A stretch of 64,000 bases of DNA from Aestuariivita sp. (GTDB lineage: Bacteria; Pseudomonadota; Alphaproteobacteria; Rhodobacterales; Rhodobacteraceae), in assembly GCA_018401465.1 (NCBI GenBank), contig JAGYKE010000004.1, positions 1,271,857-1,335,856 of the forward strand. Direction: 5' to 3'. Below are positions 9,434-17,137 of the stretch, piece by piece. The translations under genes and the position numbers were made by a program. A model generated the notes under the pieces. That model made no database searches and was not told where the DNA came from. It saw only the letters and a program-made list of their open reading frames with translations. How positions within the stretch are numbered: the first letter of the stretch is position 1; each line of letters opens with the position of its first letter.

Positions 9434-9568
9434 ATGGCTGACCACAAACACGGCGAAATGAACATCACCGCGCAGGAGAATACCTTCGCGGGCTTCATGA
9501 AGTGGAGCACCTGGACGGCGATCTGGATCATCGTCCTGCTGATCCTGATGGCGATCTTCATCACCTGA
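9434..9568 (+). CDS. aa3-type cytochrome c oxidase subunit IV
   Basis: A 44-residue single-span membrane protein, short enough to be missed by length-filtered gene calling. The N-terminus MADHKHGEMNITAQENTFAG, followed by FMKWSTWTAIWI and a hydrophobic helix ending MAIFIT, is the typical alphaproteobacterial aa3 oxidase subunit IV. It packs against the catalytic core of the aa3-type cytochrome c oxidase encoded elsewhere. GGAAG lies 6-7 bases before the ATG. A TTGACG hexamer sits about 65 bases upstream (9368-9373), overlapping the end of the decayed gene, and may be part of its promoter. Confidence 0.92.
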   Translation: MADHKHGEMNITAQENTFAGFMKWSTWTAIWIIVLLILMAIFIT

Positions 9569-9635
9569 CAATGTCCGGCCGGGCGGCGCGGGGCCCCCGC
9601 GCGCTCCGGCCCAGCAAGGGGACAGGGCCCGGACC

Positions 9636-10232
9636 ATGCGACGCTTGATCTGCCTTTTGGCCGCACTCGCCGCGCTGGCGGGTTGTGCCGCTCAGAACCA
9701 GCCTTTCGCCGACGACGCGACCATTGCGGCGGTCTCTTACCGCAACGCGGGGCCGACGACGCTCACGCTTTACACCATGCTGAACAACCGCACCGATGCG
9801 GGCGCGCATACCTCGCTTGTCATCGCGGCGTCGGAACGGGTGCTCTTCGATCCGGCCGGGTCGTTCAAGGCGCGCGGCGTGCCCGAACGCAACGACGTGC
9901 TGTTCGGCTTCTCGCCCGAAGTCGAACAGGCCTATGCCGGGGCGCATGCCCGCGAAACCTTCCGCGTCGTGATCCAGCGGGTCGAGGTGACGGCGGAACA
10001 GGCCGAGCTTGCCTATCGGCTTGCCCTGCAGGCAGGTCCCGTCGCGGGCGGCTTCTGCGCCAGTTCCACCGCCGGCATCCTGCGCCAGATCCCCGGGTTC
10101 GAAGGCATCCGCGCCTCGCTCCTGCCGGAACGGGTGATGGAGGATTTCGGCAAGCTTCCCGGCGTCCAGACCCGCGTCTACCGCGAATACGACGACCCTG
10201 ACTTGCAGGCCGCCATCGCCAGGCTGAACTAG
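9636..10232 (+). CDS. conserved lipoprotein, unknown function
   Basis: A 198-residue protein with a lipoprotein signal peptide: MRRLICLLAALAALAGC places a lipobox (LAGC) at residues 14-17. The mature part contains SYRNAGPTTLTLYTMLNNR, GAHTSLVIAASERVLFDPAGSF and a single later cysteine in GGFCASSTAGIL. The histidine in GAHTSL and the later cysteine are spaced as in papain/NlpC-like folds, but this is only a suggestion. Similar lipoproteins are recalled from other Rhodobacteraceae. Its last 4 bases overlap the end of azlD on the opposite strand. Confidence 0.75.
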   Translation: MRRLICLLAALAALAGCAAQNQPFADDATIAAVSYRNAGPTTLTLYTMLNNRTDAGAHTSLVIAASERVLFDPAGSFKARGVPERNDVLFGFSPEVEQAYAGAHARETFRVVIQRVEVTAEQAELAYRLALQAGPVAGGFCASSTAGILRQIPGFEGIRASLLPERVMEDFGKLPGVQTRVYREYDDPDLQAAIARLN

Positions 10233-10567
10233 CCCAGCAGGTACAGCAGCGCCCAAAGGGTCGCAGCACCCGCCCCGATGGCCGCCAACACGTTGCGCGT
10301 GAAATACCCCACCGCGATGGTCGCGAAGGCCGCGGCCAGCCGCGCGGGATCCGTCTCGCCCCCCGTCGCCCCGGGCCACAGGACCAGCGGCGCCACCAGC
10401 GCGGGCAGCACCGCGACGGCGGTATAGCGCAGATGACGCAGCACCCATTCGGGCAGGGGCCGGTTGCCGATCACCCCCAGAAAAGCGAAGCGCAGCGCGA
10501 AACTGCCCAGTGCCAGCCCCAGGATGACCAGCCACAGCGTGCCGCGGTCCATGTCGGCGAGGCTCAT
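10229..10567 (-). CDS. azlD: AzlD family membrane protein (branched-chain amino acid export)
   Basis: A small membrane protein of about 112 residues with four hydrophobic segments (LWLVILGLALGSFALRFAF and later stretches), matching AzlD, the small subunit of the AzlCD branched-chain amino acid exporter. I choose the ATG at 10567 because it overlaps the azlC stop codon as ATGA, the usual coupling for this pair. An upstream in-frame start at 10594 exists but would intrude into azlC. It is convergent with the lipoprotein gene. Confidence 0.88.
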   Translation of the reverse strand: MSLADMDRGTLWLVILGLALGSFALRFAFLGVIGNRPLPEWVLRHLRYTAVAVLPALVAPLVLWPGATGGETDPARLAAAFATIAVGYFTRNVLAAIGAGAATLWALLYLLG

Positions 10568-11280
10568 GTCCGGCGCCTCTGGCTGCGCGCCCACAGCTCG
10601 ACCCGCGCGCCCGCCATCATGCCCGCGATCCCGCCCACCAGCAGGCCAAGGTTATAGGGCAGGCCCGCCGACAAAAGCGCCATGACGATCGCCACCGCCG
10701 CCGCAATCACATGCGCCGCGGTGCGCAGCATCGGCATCACGAGCGCGAGAAACGCGATGGGCACCACGAAGTCGAGCGCCCATTCCGGCGGAATCCGGCT
10801 GCCCACGACGGCACCCACCCAGGTGAACAGGTACCAGGTCGGGCAGACCGGCGTCACCACGCCGAAGAAGAACGCCATGCGCTGGGCCGGGGTCATCGGC
10901 GGGCCGGTCTCGTAGCGCAGGACCGAACAGGCATAGGGCTGGTCGACCAGGAAATAGGCCGCAAACGCGCGCTGCCAGAGCGGCGCAGACCCGATCCACG
11001 GCGTGAGCGAGGCGGAATACATCGCCATCCGCAGGTTCACCGCCAAGGCCGAGGCCAGAACGATCGCCGTCGGCGCGTTCTCGGTCATCAGCTGCACCGC
11101 GGTGAACTGCGCCGCGCCCGCGATCACCGCCACCGAAAACGCCAGCGTTTCCGCGACGGTCAAACCCGCCTCGGTCGCGACCACGCCGAAGAGGATCGCG
11201 AAGGGCGCCACCACCAGAACGAAGGGCGCGCCTGCGCGGAAGCCCTCCCAATAGGCGGATTTGGGGGTGGAGGATGACAT
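10564..11280 (-). CDS. azlC: AzlC family branched-chain amino acid exporter subunit
   Basis: A 238-residue membrane protein of the AzlC family. The first hydrophobic segment is FRAGAPFVLVVAPFAILFG, followed by the conserved AGAAQFTAVQLM and later SASLTPWIG and YFLVDQPYA stretches. It is the large subunit of an exporter for branched-chain amino acids or analogues, translated together with azlD through an ATGA overlap. It is divergent from mobA with a 45-base spacer, so promoters for both directions must lie in that short gap. Confidence 0.9.
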   Translation of the reverse strand: MSSSTPKSAYWEGFRAGAPFVLVVAPFAILFGVVATEAGLTVAETLAFSVAVIAGAAQFTAVQLMTENAPTAIVLASALAVNLRMAMYSASLTPWIGSAPLWQRAFAAYFLVDQPYACSVLRYETGPPMTPAQRMAFFFGVVTPVCPTWYLFTWVGAVVGSRIPPEWALDFVVPIAFLALVMPMLRTAAHVIAAAVAIVMALLSAGLPYNLGLLVGGIAGMMAGARVELWARSQRRRT

Positions 11281-11325
11281 GCCAAGTCCCTAGGTTAAAG
11301 GGGAGGTAACCGCGTTTCAGAGGGG

Positions 11326-11970
11326 ATGCAATTGGCGCCGACGACCGACACCGACGCCCTGCCGGGCGTGATCCTCGCGGGCGGACGGGCGCAGCGCATG
11401 GGCGGCGGCGACAAGGGGCGGCTGATCCTTGGCGGTCAGCCGATCCTGGCCCGCGTCATCGACCGGCTGGGGCCGCAGGTGGGGGCCATGGCGATCAATG
11501 CCAACGGCGATCCGGCGCGGTTTGACGATCTCGGCCTGCCGGTCCTGCCCGACAGTGTGGGCGGGTTCGCCGGGCCGCTGGCGGGCATCCTTGCCGGGAT
11601 GGACTGGGCCGCGGAGCAGGGGGCGCGGGCCATCGTGACGGTCGCTGCCGACACGCCTTTCCTGCCGCGCGATCTGGTGGCGCGGCTGGTGCGCGCGGGG
11701 CAGGGCATGGCGCAGCCGCTTGTGCTGGCTGCCACGCCCGACGCCGCGCAGGGCACGCTCAGGCATCCGACCTTCGGCCTCTGGCCCGTGGCGCTGCGCG
11801 ACGACCTGCGCGCGGCGCTGGGCGCGGGCACGCGCAAGGTCATGCAATGGGCCGATGCCCATGGCGCGCGCGCGGCGGTCTTTCCGGTCACGGGCGTCGA
11901 TCCCTTCTTCAACATCAACACCCCCCAGGATCTGGCCCGGGCGGAGATCCTTCTGTCCGGGGGCGGATGA
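11326..11970 (+). CDS. mobA: molybdenum cofactor guanylyltransferase
   Basis: A 214-residue nucleotidyltransferase that attaches GMP to molybdopterin to give the bis-MGD cofactor of DMSO-reductase-family enzymes. The N-terminal signature LAGGRAQRMGGGDKG (GTP binding), the DxD-like VAADTPFLP and the C-terminal FFNINTPQDLARAE all match MobA. The stop codon overlaps the start of the next gene as ATGA, showing translational coupling. Confidence 0.93.
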   Translation: MQLAPTTDTDALPGVILAGGRAQRMGGGDKGRLILGGQPILARVIDRLGPQVGAMAINANGDPARFDDLGLPVLPDSVGGFAGPLAGILAGMDWAAEQGARAIVTVAADTPFLPRDLVARLVRAGQGMAQPLVLAATPDAAQGTLRHPTFGLWPVALRDDLRAALGAGTRKVMQWADAHGARAAVFPVTGVDPFFNINTPQDLARAEILLSGGG

Positions 11971-12785
11971 CCGCGCCCGGCTTCGACACCTTCGCCATGG
12001 TGGACTGGTCGGGCGGCAACGACACCGGCCCGCGCCCGCGCGCGGATGCGCTCTGGGCGGCGGTCGCGCGGGGCGGGGCGGTGGAAGACCCGCTCTACTT
12101 CCGCAACCGCCCGCTTGTCGAAGACTGGCTTGCCGCGCTGATCGACGGCGAACTGTCCGCAGGCCGCCGCCTCTGCCTCGGCTTCGACTTCCCCTTCGCC
12201 TATCCTGCCGGCTTCGCCCGCGCGGTGACGGGGCGCGACGATCCGCTGGCGGTCTGGGACTGGTTCGCCGACAGGGTCGAGGATGCGGCGAAGGCCAACA
12301 ACCGCTTCGACATTGCGGGCGATCTGAACCTTGCGCTCGGACAGGGGCGCGGGCCGTTCTGGGGCAACGGGCTCAAACGCGACATCAAAGGCCTGCCGCG
12401 CACCAAGGCGGGGTACGTCAACCCCTTCCCCGACCGCCGCGCGGTCGAACATCTGGCGAAAGGGTCCTTCACCTGCTGGCAGATGGCGGGGGCGGGGTCG
12501 GTCGGGGGGCAGGTGATGACGGGCCTGCCGGTCCTGCTCCGCCTGCGCCGCCGCTTCGGGGTCCGCATCGCCGCCTGGCCGTTCGAGCCGCTGACGGCCC
12601 CCGTCGCGCTGGTCGAGATCTGGCCGTCCCTGACCTTGGGTCCGGCCCCCGATGGCTGGATCAAGGACGCCTGGCAGGTGAGCGAGGTGGCACGCGGTCT
12701 GTCCGTTCTGCCGCCCGGTGATCTGGCCCGCGCGCTGAGCGTGGCCGCGCCGGTGGAGGGGTGGATACTGGGGGTGCCGGGGTAG
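11967..12785 (+). CDS. DUF429-like protein coupled to mobA
   Basis: A 272-residue protein starting at the ATG of an ATGA overlap with mobA. The opening FDTFAMVDWSGGNDTGP resembles the VDWSG-type start of DUF429/RNase H-like proteins. RLCLGFDFPFAYPAGFA repeats an acidic motif at a beta-strand end, and VALVEIWPSL adds a third possible acidic residue. Similar proteins are recalled beside mobA in other Rhodobacterales, sometimes labelled as molybdopterin-guanine dinucleotide biosynthesis proteins, but I know of no assigned reaction. It is the last gene before the anomalous segment. Confidence 0.7.
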   Translation: MTAPGFDTFAMVDWSGGNDTGPRPRADALWAAVARGGAVEDPLYFRNRPLVEDWLAALIDGELSAGRRLCLGFDFPFAYPAGFARAVTGRDDPLAVWDWFADRVEDAAKANNRFDIAGDLNLALGQGRGPFWGNGLKRDIKGLPRTKAGYVNPFPDRRAVEHLAKGSFTCWQMAGAGSVGGQVMTGLPVLLRLRRRFGVRIAAWPFEPLTAPVALVEIWPSLTLGPAPDGWIKDAWQVSEVARGLSVLPPGDLARALSVAAPVEGWILGVPG

Positions 12786-12880
12786 GGGGGTGGCCCGCCT
12801 TTTTCATGTGTCCCATGATGGGACGCCCGGGCGGGTGAGGGAAATCAAGGGGTTATGGAGGCGGGTTAGGGTTTTGTTAA

Positions 12881-12899
12881 GGGGTGGGGGTGGGTGGGG
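12881..12899 (+). other. G-quadruplex-forming motif
   Basis: Four runs of 4, 5, 3 and 4 guanines separated by single T residues (12881-12899). This is the most stable class of G-quadruplex sequence on paper (loops of one base). It lies between the mobA-linked gene and the AT-rich orphan gene, about 40 bases before the composition change. Whether it folds or acts in vivo is unknown. Confidence 0.55.
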
Positions 12900-12964
12900 T
12901 GGTGAGGTCGGCGGAGTTAGTGTCACTCCCCCGACGGTTGGTGCACACCACTGGTAGAAAAAAA

Positions 12965-12991
12965 TCACTCCGTGATACTATCACGCAGTGA
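12965..12991. promoter_or_regulatory. 27-bp operator-like dyad upstream of the orphan gene
   Basis: TCACTCCGTGATA and TATCACGCAGTGA flank a single central C, giving 12 of 13 matching base pairs. A dyad of this length and precision is typical of a dimeric DNA-binding repressor site. It ends 43 bases before the TTG start of the AT-rich gene, and TACTAT at 12976-12981 inside it could be a -10 element, so a bound protein would block transcription. A shorter dyad (TGGTG, CA, CACCA) sits at about 12939-12951. No regulator gene is adjacent. Confidence 0.55.
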
Positions 12992-13034
12992 ATCATCAAT
13001 CTAGACGGCGTCTCAAAGTTAATGGGGAATAGAG

Positions 13035-14132
13035 TTGAACACAAATAAGTTACGAGAGTTGGTCGAGCGCATCATTGAAGTTGAAGCAAAGACGAGCACG
13101 CAGGTCCATTTGCGTCAGTTGGCAAGCGCTTTGTCCAATTTGTCGGGGTCGCCGCAAAATTCAGATTACCAAAATCAACTGTCTGATGCCATAAAAAAGT
13201 TTGTGGAAAGTATTGATAAATTCCACGCAGAATTTTCTCCGACTGACTACGACCGTATTCTTGATTTGTCGAATGTGGCTTTTTCGAATACTTTGGTTGA
13301 GGAAATAATCACCACGATCAGAGAAAATGTCATGTCACCAGCTGTGGCAGATAGTTTTGTCCAAAAACTACACGGACAACGTAACGAGGTCTTCACGCGC
13401 CTTAGGGAGCTGCAAAATACGCTCGATTACTTCCACTTTGGTTACGTCGAACCTGCAACTGGTTCATCCGAGTTGGGCTTTCAGATTCCTCGTGATTTGT
13501 TCAATAACGATCTTCCCGGGTTTATCAAAGAACTGCGTGACTTGGATTTGATCATAAAGTTCTTTTCTGAGGTAGAGCTGGGGCGTTACGAGCCAGCAGA
13601 AGTTGGGAGCATTTCAACGACCGACCCCTTGATATTTCTTTCAATGGCCGAGCCTGTTGCTAAGAAAATTGCTTTAGCTGTTAGTTGGGCTGTCGCAACG
13701 TGGCTTGGTGTTGAGAAGATTAGGAAGTTGCGAGCTGAAACAGCGCAGTTAAAGTCGTTCACTGAAGAGGAGGTCGAGAGCATCTTTGGCGCAAAGATCA
13801 AGCAAGAGATAAAGGCAGCTGTCGATGCCAAGGTTGCCGAGATCATTGCCAGCAGCAAAGCTCTTCCAGCCAAGCACCCTGAGCTTGAGGTGCATTTAAC
13901 AAAGGCGCTTGAGGCGCTGCTTGCGAAAATCGAGCGGGGGATGACGGTTGAACTACGCATCGGACCCGCACCTGATGAGGGTGACACTGAAGGCGATATA
14001 GAAGATGGGCATAGTGGTCGGCAGGAACTATTTGATATCCAGTCGAGCCTTGTCTTCCCGAAGGCGAGCGAAAACCCAATTCTAGCGATCCCTGAATTGA
14101 AGGACGACAAACCGGCCCGTTCGCGCGGGTAA
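13035..14132 (+). CDS. AT-rich orphan gene, unknown function
   Basis: A 365-residue protein with no recognised family. It starts at TTG 13035, the first start after an in-frame TAA, with GGGGA 6 bases upstream; no other start lies near. It is clearly unlike its neighbours: AT-rich codons (AAA, ATT, TTG, AGA, TTT) are frequent, pointing to horizontal acquisition. The N-terminal ~190 residues look helical and acidic/polar. A moderately hydrophobic stretch lies near 196-225 (IFLSMAEPVAKKIALAVSW, then ATWLGVEKI). A Lys/Glu-rich probable coiled coil follows to about 300 (LRAETAQLKSFTEEEVESIF), then an acidic Asp/Glu/Gly linker. It could be a membrane-associated or filament-like protein; a defence or stress role is only a guess. 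Confidence 0.7.
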   Translation: MNTNKLRELVERIIEVEAKTSTQVHLRQLASALSNLSGSPQNSDYQNQLSDAIKKFVESIDKFHAEFSPTDYDRILDLSNVAFSNTLVEEIITTIRENVMSPAVADSFVQKLHGQRNEVFTRLRELQNTLDYFHFGYVEPATGSSELGFQIPRDLFNNDLPGFIKELRDLDLIIKFFSEVELGRYEPAEVGSISTTDPLIFLSMAEPVAKKIALAVSWAVATWLGVEKIRKLRAETAQLKSFTEEEVESIFGAKIKQEIKAAVDAKVAEIIASSKALPAKHPELEVHLTKALEALLAKIERGMTVELRIGPAPDEGDTEGDIEDGHSGRQELFDIQSSLVFPKASENPILAIPELKDDKPARSRG

Positions 14133-14193
14133 AAGCCCCGCAAACCCTTCGTTCAGTTTTTCCTGCCGCTGCCAACCCAGACCCCAAGACCCC

Positions 14194-14237
14194 CTACCCA
14201 ACCGCCACCCCTGTCGGCATCTCCAGCCCGCCCATCG
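14194..14237 (-). repeat. displaced copy of the ureG 3' end (direct repeat, left copy)
   Basis: These 44 bases align with the last 44 bases of ureG (15347-15390) at 39 of 44 positions; the inner 22 bases (14216-14237) are identical. Read on the minus strand they give MGGLEMPTGVAVG followed by a TAG stop, against [13 protein letters not shown] and TAG in the intact gene. Both ends are therefore meaningful UreG C-termini. The two copies are in the same orientation and bracket the pseudouridine synthase gene. Confidence 0.8.
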
Positions 14238-14346
14238 GCTATTCCCCGCCCAGAGTTGTGATTCAACCAGAGAAAAACCCAAGGCAAGACCGCCACAGAA
14301 ACGGATGTCGAGCGCCCTCTCGTGCCAGGACGGCGCCACCTTTGAC

Positions 14347-15081
14347 CTACTGAAAGATCAAGGCGATGTCTTTTTCACCCAGCAGCTTCCACTGACCGGG
14401 AAGCATGCCATCAGGCAGTGAAAGACCGCCCAGGCGTTCGCGGTGCAGGTCCTCGACGTGGTTTCCTGTGGCAGCAAACATGCGGCGGACCTGATGGTAT
14501 CGCCCTTCGACAACACTGAGCAGGGCTTCGGTTTTTGAAACGATTTCAAGTTCGGCAGGCGCCAGCGGCTTGTCCTCGCCCTCCAGCATCAGTTGGCCAG
14601 AGGCAAAGAGATCGCACTCAGTGCCATTGAGCGGGCGGGCCAGCTTGGCGCGATAGGTCTTTTTTACGTGGCGCCTGGGGCTGATGACACGGTGCAAAAG
14701 GTCGCCGTCATCGGTCAGCAACAAAAGACCGGTGGTCTGTTTGTCCAAACGGCCGATGGTCGATATCTTCGGACTGCGCGATTTCCAGCGATCGGGCAAG
14801 AGATCATAGACCAATACGCCGTCTTCCTTGTGGGAACAGGTCATGCCCAAAGGCTTGTTCAAAAGGATGACCATGCCCGCGACGGGATCGAGCGCCTCAC
14901 CGTCTATTGTCATGCGGGTCGGCAAATCCGGCGTGACAGGGATGCGTTTGGTGACGTCGAGGAACTCGGCACCATCCAGGGTGATCGCGCCAGCCTTGGC
15001 CATCCGCGCCAGTTCCTTGCGCGAGCCATAGCCCATGGAGGACAGCAGCTTGTCGACGCGCGAGGTTGAAATCTTGGCCAT
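14347..15081 (-). CDS. RsuA/RluB-type 16S/23S rRNA pseudouridine synthase
   Basis: A 244-residue enzyme converting uridine to pseudouridine in rRNA. The S4 RNA-binding domain opens the protein (SRVDKLLSSMGYGSRKELAR). The catalytic core contains ILLNKPLGMTCSHKED and GRLDKQTTGLLLLTDDGD, whose Asp in GRLD is the nucleophile. The closing KTYRAKL and EGRYHQVRRMFAATGNHV motifs are RsuA-like, consistent with U516 of 16S rRNA. The ATG at 15081 is the family start; the frame continues upstream through non-conserved sequence. Codon choice is less GC-biased than in the flanking urease genes. It is enclosed between the two ureG-end repeats, suggesting it arrived with an integration event. Confidence 0.88.
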   Translation of the reverse strand: MAKISTSRVDKLLSSMGYGSRKELARMAKAGAITLDGAEFLDVTKRIPVTPDLPTRMTIDGEALDPVAGMVILLNKPLGMTCSHKEDGVLVYDLLPDRWKSRSPKISTIGRLDKQTTGLLLLTDDGDLLHRVISPRRHVKKTYRAKLARPLNGTECDLFASGQLMLEGEDKPLAPAELEIVSKTEALLSVVEGRYHQVRRMFAATGNHVEDLHRERLGGLSLPDGMLPGQWKLLGEKDIALIFQ

Positions 15082-15346
15082 TACGTTTGGTACCTCAAGC
15101 AGGGGTCCGGTCGCGGAAATGAGGATCAATCCGAGGGGGTGACGTGTGGGTGACAAGGAATGAGGGGCAGAGAAAAAGTAACCCGACCAGCTTGATGAGC
15201 TTGGGGTTCTTTTGACGCAGCCATTTATGCGCCCCGGAGCATTCGGCACAATGGGCTCGACGCTGCCGTCAGCGGCATGATCCATCATTGCCCGCTGCAG
15301 GCCATTCACGTCGGTCGATGACCCACCCGCAAAGGCCCCCCACCCG

Positions 15347-15390
15347 CTACCCCGCCGCCAGCCCCGCCGGCATCTCCAGCCCGCCCATCG
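15347..15390 (-). repeat. ureG 3' end (direct repeat, right copy, within the intact gene)
   Basis: These are the last 44 bases of the intact ureG gene, including its TAG at 15347-15349, repeated at 14194-14237. The shared 22-bp core with no mismatch is 15369-15390. Between the copies lie about 1.1 kb containing the pseudouridine synthase and, at 15082-15346, a 265-base stretch in which I see no gene. Confidence 0.8.
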
Positions 15391-15985
15391 CGCAGACATG
15401 GGCGATGATCGCCTCCAGCCCCTTGCCATGCTTCACCTGCGCGAAGACGACGGGCCGGTCGCCGCGCATGCGGGCCGCGTCGCGCTCCATCACGTCGAGA
15501 GAGGCACCGACATAAGGCGCAAGGTCGGTCTTGTTGACGATCAGAAGGTCCGACCGCGTGATCGCGGGGCCGCCCTTGCGGGGGATATCCTCGCCCGCCG
15601 CCACGTCGATGACGTAGAGCGTGATATCCGCCAGTTCCGGGCTGAAGGTGGCCGACAGGTTGTCGCCACCGCTTTCGATCAGCACGATGTCGAGATCGGG
15701 GAAGGTCGCGGCCAATTCCTTCACTGCGGCGATGTTGATCGAGGCATCCTCGCGGATCGCGGTGTGCGGGCAGCCGCCGGTTTCCACCCCGCGGATGCGG
15801 TCCAGCGGCAGCGCCTGCATGCGCATCAGCGCCTCAGCGTCTTCGCGGGTGTAGATGTCGTTGGTGATCGCCGCGACCGAGAAATGGTCGCGCAGCGCGC
15901 GGCAGAGCGCGGCGGTGAGCGTCGTCTTCCCGGCGCCCACCGGGCCGCCGATACCGATGCGCAGGGGGCCGTTCGGGGATGGCAT
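15347..15985 (-). CDS. ureG: urease accessory GTPase UreG
   Basis: A 212-residue SIMIBI-class GTPase that drives nickel delivery to urease within the UreD-UreF-UreG complex. The P-loop [18 protein letters not shown], the [12 protein letters not shown] segment with the metal-site region further on ([15 protein letters not shown]), the [14 protein letters not shown] switch region and the [10 protein letters not shown] guanine-specificity motif are all present. It is the last gene of the urease cluster, 25 bases after ureF. Its final codons belong to the duplicated 3' end described at 14194 and 15347. Confidence 0.97.
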   Translation of the reverse strand: MPSPNGPLRIGIGGPVGAGKTTLTAALCRALRDHFSVAAITNDIYTREDAEALMRMQALPLDRIRGVETGGCPHTAIREDASINIAAVKELAATFPDLDIVLIESGGDNLSATFSPELADITLYVIDVAAGEDIPRKGGPAITRSDLLIVNKTDLAPYVGASLDVMERDAARMRGDRPVVFAQVKHGKGLEAIIAHVCAMGGLEMPAGLAAG

Positions 15986-16010
15986 GGTGTTGTCTCCTCT
16001 CTGGGGCCGC

Positions 16011-16646
16011 TCAGGTCCGGAAGACCCGCGTGCCCAATGTCTCGTGCCGCAGGCTGTCGATGTCGGTGACGGGGGTCAGGCCGCCCAGATCGTCGGTTCC
16101 GGCGGTCATCGCCGCGTCGGCCAGCTGGTCGAAGACCGGGCCGAGGGCCAGCACAAGGCGCTGCCCGTCGGTCTGGCCCAGCGGGATCAGCCGCACGCCC
16201 GCGCTGATGAGGTTCGCGGCGAAGGCCTGAAGGTAAAGGCGGATTGCGTCGCGCAAGGGCAGGTCGAGCGCGCGCAGGGTGTGCCCCACCGCGACCGGAT
16301 AGGCGGCATCAGTGACATCCGCCCCCCAGACCGCGCGCACGGTGGCGGCGAAGGCCGCGCCCTGCGCCTGCGTCTCGGTCTGTCGCCCGGGCGAGACGCA
16401 GAGCGCGAGGGCGAGGTCGGCCACGTCTTCGCCCGCCGCCGTGCGCGCGATCAGCACCGCGTCCGACCAGCCCGCCCCGTGTTCCACCACCGCCGACACC
16501 CAGTCGCGCAAGGTCCCCGCATCCGCCACGCGCCCTTCCGCGATCGCGGTCTCGAGCCCGTGGGAATAGGCGAAGGCCCCGACCGGAAAGGCCGGGGAGA
16601 AGAGCTGGTGCAGGACCGGAAGGGGATCAGTCGTGCGTGTGGTCAT
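16011..16646 (-). CDS. ureF: urease accessory protein UreF
   Basis: A 211-residue all-helical chaperone that bridges UreD and UreG and gates GTP hydrolysis during nickel insertion. Recognisable features are [21 protein letters not shown] near the start (shown only in part by [13 protein letters not shown]), then helices through [16 protein letters not shown] and the conserved [18 protein letters not shown] choose ATG 16646, which overlaps the ureE 3' end by 20 bases. Upstream in-frame ATGs would only translate the histidine-codon region of ureE in another frame. Confidence 0.95.
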   Translation of the reverse strand: MTTRTTDPLPVLHQLFSPAFPVGAFAYSHGLETAIAEGRVADAGTLRDWVSAVVEHGAGWSDAVLIARTAAGEDVADLALALCVSPGRQTETQAQGAAFAATVRAVWGADVTDAAYPVAVGHTLRALDLPLRDAIRLYLQAFAANLISAGVRLIPLGQTDGQRLVLALGPVFDQLADAAMTAGTDDLGGLTPVTDIDSLRHETLGTRVFRT

Positions 16647-17118
16647 GGGGATGATCATGCGGGCCGCCATGGGAATGCCCATGGGTGCGCCCATGGCCAT
16701 AGGCGCCCCCTTCCGGGGTGAAGGGCAGCACCACGTCGCGCAGCTGCGCACCCAGCCGGGTCAGCATGTCGGCCATGACGTGATCGGGTTTGATCAGCAG
16801 GCGGTCGCCGTCGATCTGGGCGGGCGTGTGGCGGTTGCCGATATGCCAGGCCAGCCGCGTCAGGTCGGGACCGGTGACTTCGGTCAGGGCCTCGGGCGCG
16901 GCGATCACGGCGATCTCGCGCCCGTCTTCCAGCACCAATACCCCGCCATGGTCGAGCGAGGTGGTCTGCGGCAGATCCACCAGCAGCGCCGCCCCCGACG
17001 CGGTGGCGAGCACCTTGCGCCGGAGGAAGCGGGCTTCGTAATCAAGGCTCACCGCGTCCGACGCGGCCTTGTGGGCATGGTCGTGATAGCGGCGCGCAAC
17101 GAGCGAGGGCACGGTCAT
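16627..17118 (-). CDS. ureE: urease nickel metallochaperone UreE with His-rich tail
   Basis: A 163-residue nickel-binding chaperone. The N-terminal peptide-binding domain (DAVSLDYEARFLRRK) and the C-terminal metal-binding domain (LAWHIGNRHTPAQID, with IKPDHVMADMLTRLGA) match UreE. The protein ends in a tail with alternating histidines ([18 protein letters not shown] and on to DHTHD), a nickel reservoir seen in several UreE proteins. Start ATG 17118 corresponds to MTVPSLVARR. It overlaps ureF by 20 bases. Confidence 0.95.
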   Translation of the reverse strand: MTVPSLVARRYHDHAHKAASDAVSLDYEARFLRRKVLATASGAALLVDLPQTTSLDHGGVLVLEDGREIAVIAAPEALTEVTGPDLTRLAWHIGNRHTPAQIDGDRLLIKPDHVMADMLTRLGAQLRDVVLPFTPEGGAYGHGRTHGHSHGGPHDHPHDHTHD

Positions 17119-17137
17119 GCCGCGCCCCCGGTCCAGG

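Larger units (their letters stand above)
12786..13034. other. intergenic segment at the edge of the anomalous region
   Basis: No gene is seen here. Just after the stop at 12783-12785 there is a perfect 7-1-7 dyad (GTCCCAT, G, ATGGGAC; 12810-12824) followed by GCCCGGGC, plausibly ending the mobA transcript. The plus strand then becomes strongly G-rich (12835-12910). From about 12940 the base composition changes abruptly to AT-rich, which continues through the next gene. The G-quadruplex motif and the operator-like dyad inside this stretch are listed separately. Confidence 0.6.

Noticed and set aside
15082-15346. Possible transposase remnant between the pseudouridine synthase start and ureG
   Set aside because: All three minus-strand frames were read; short peptides appear but none resembles a known transposase or integrase, and no terminal inverted repeats were found.
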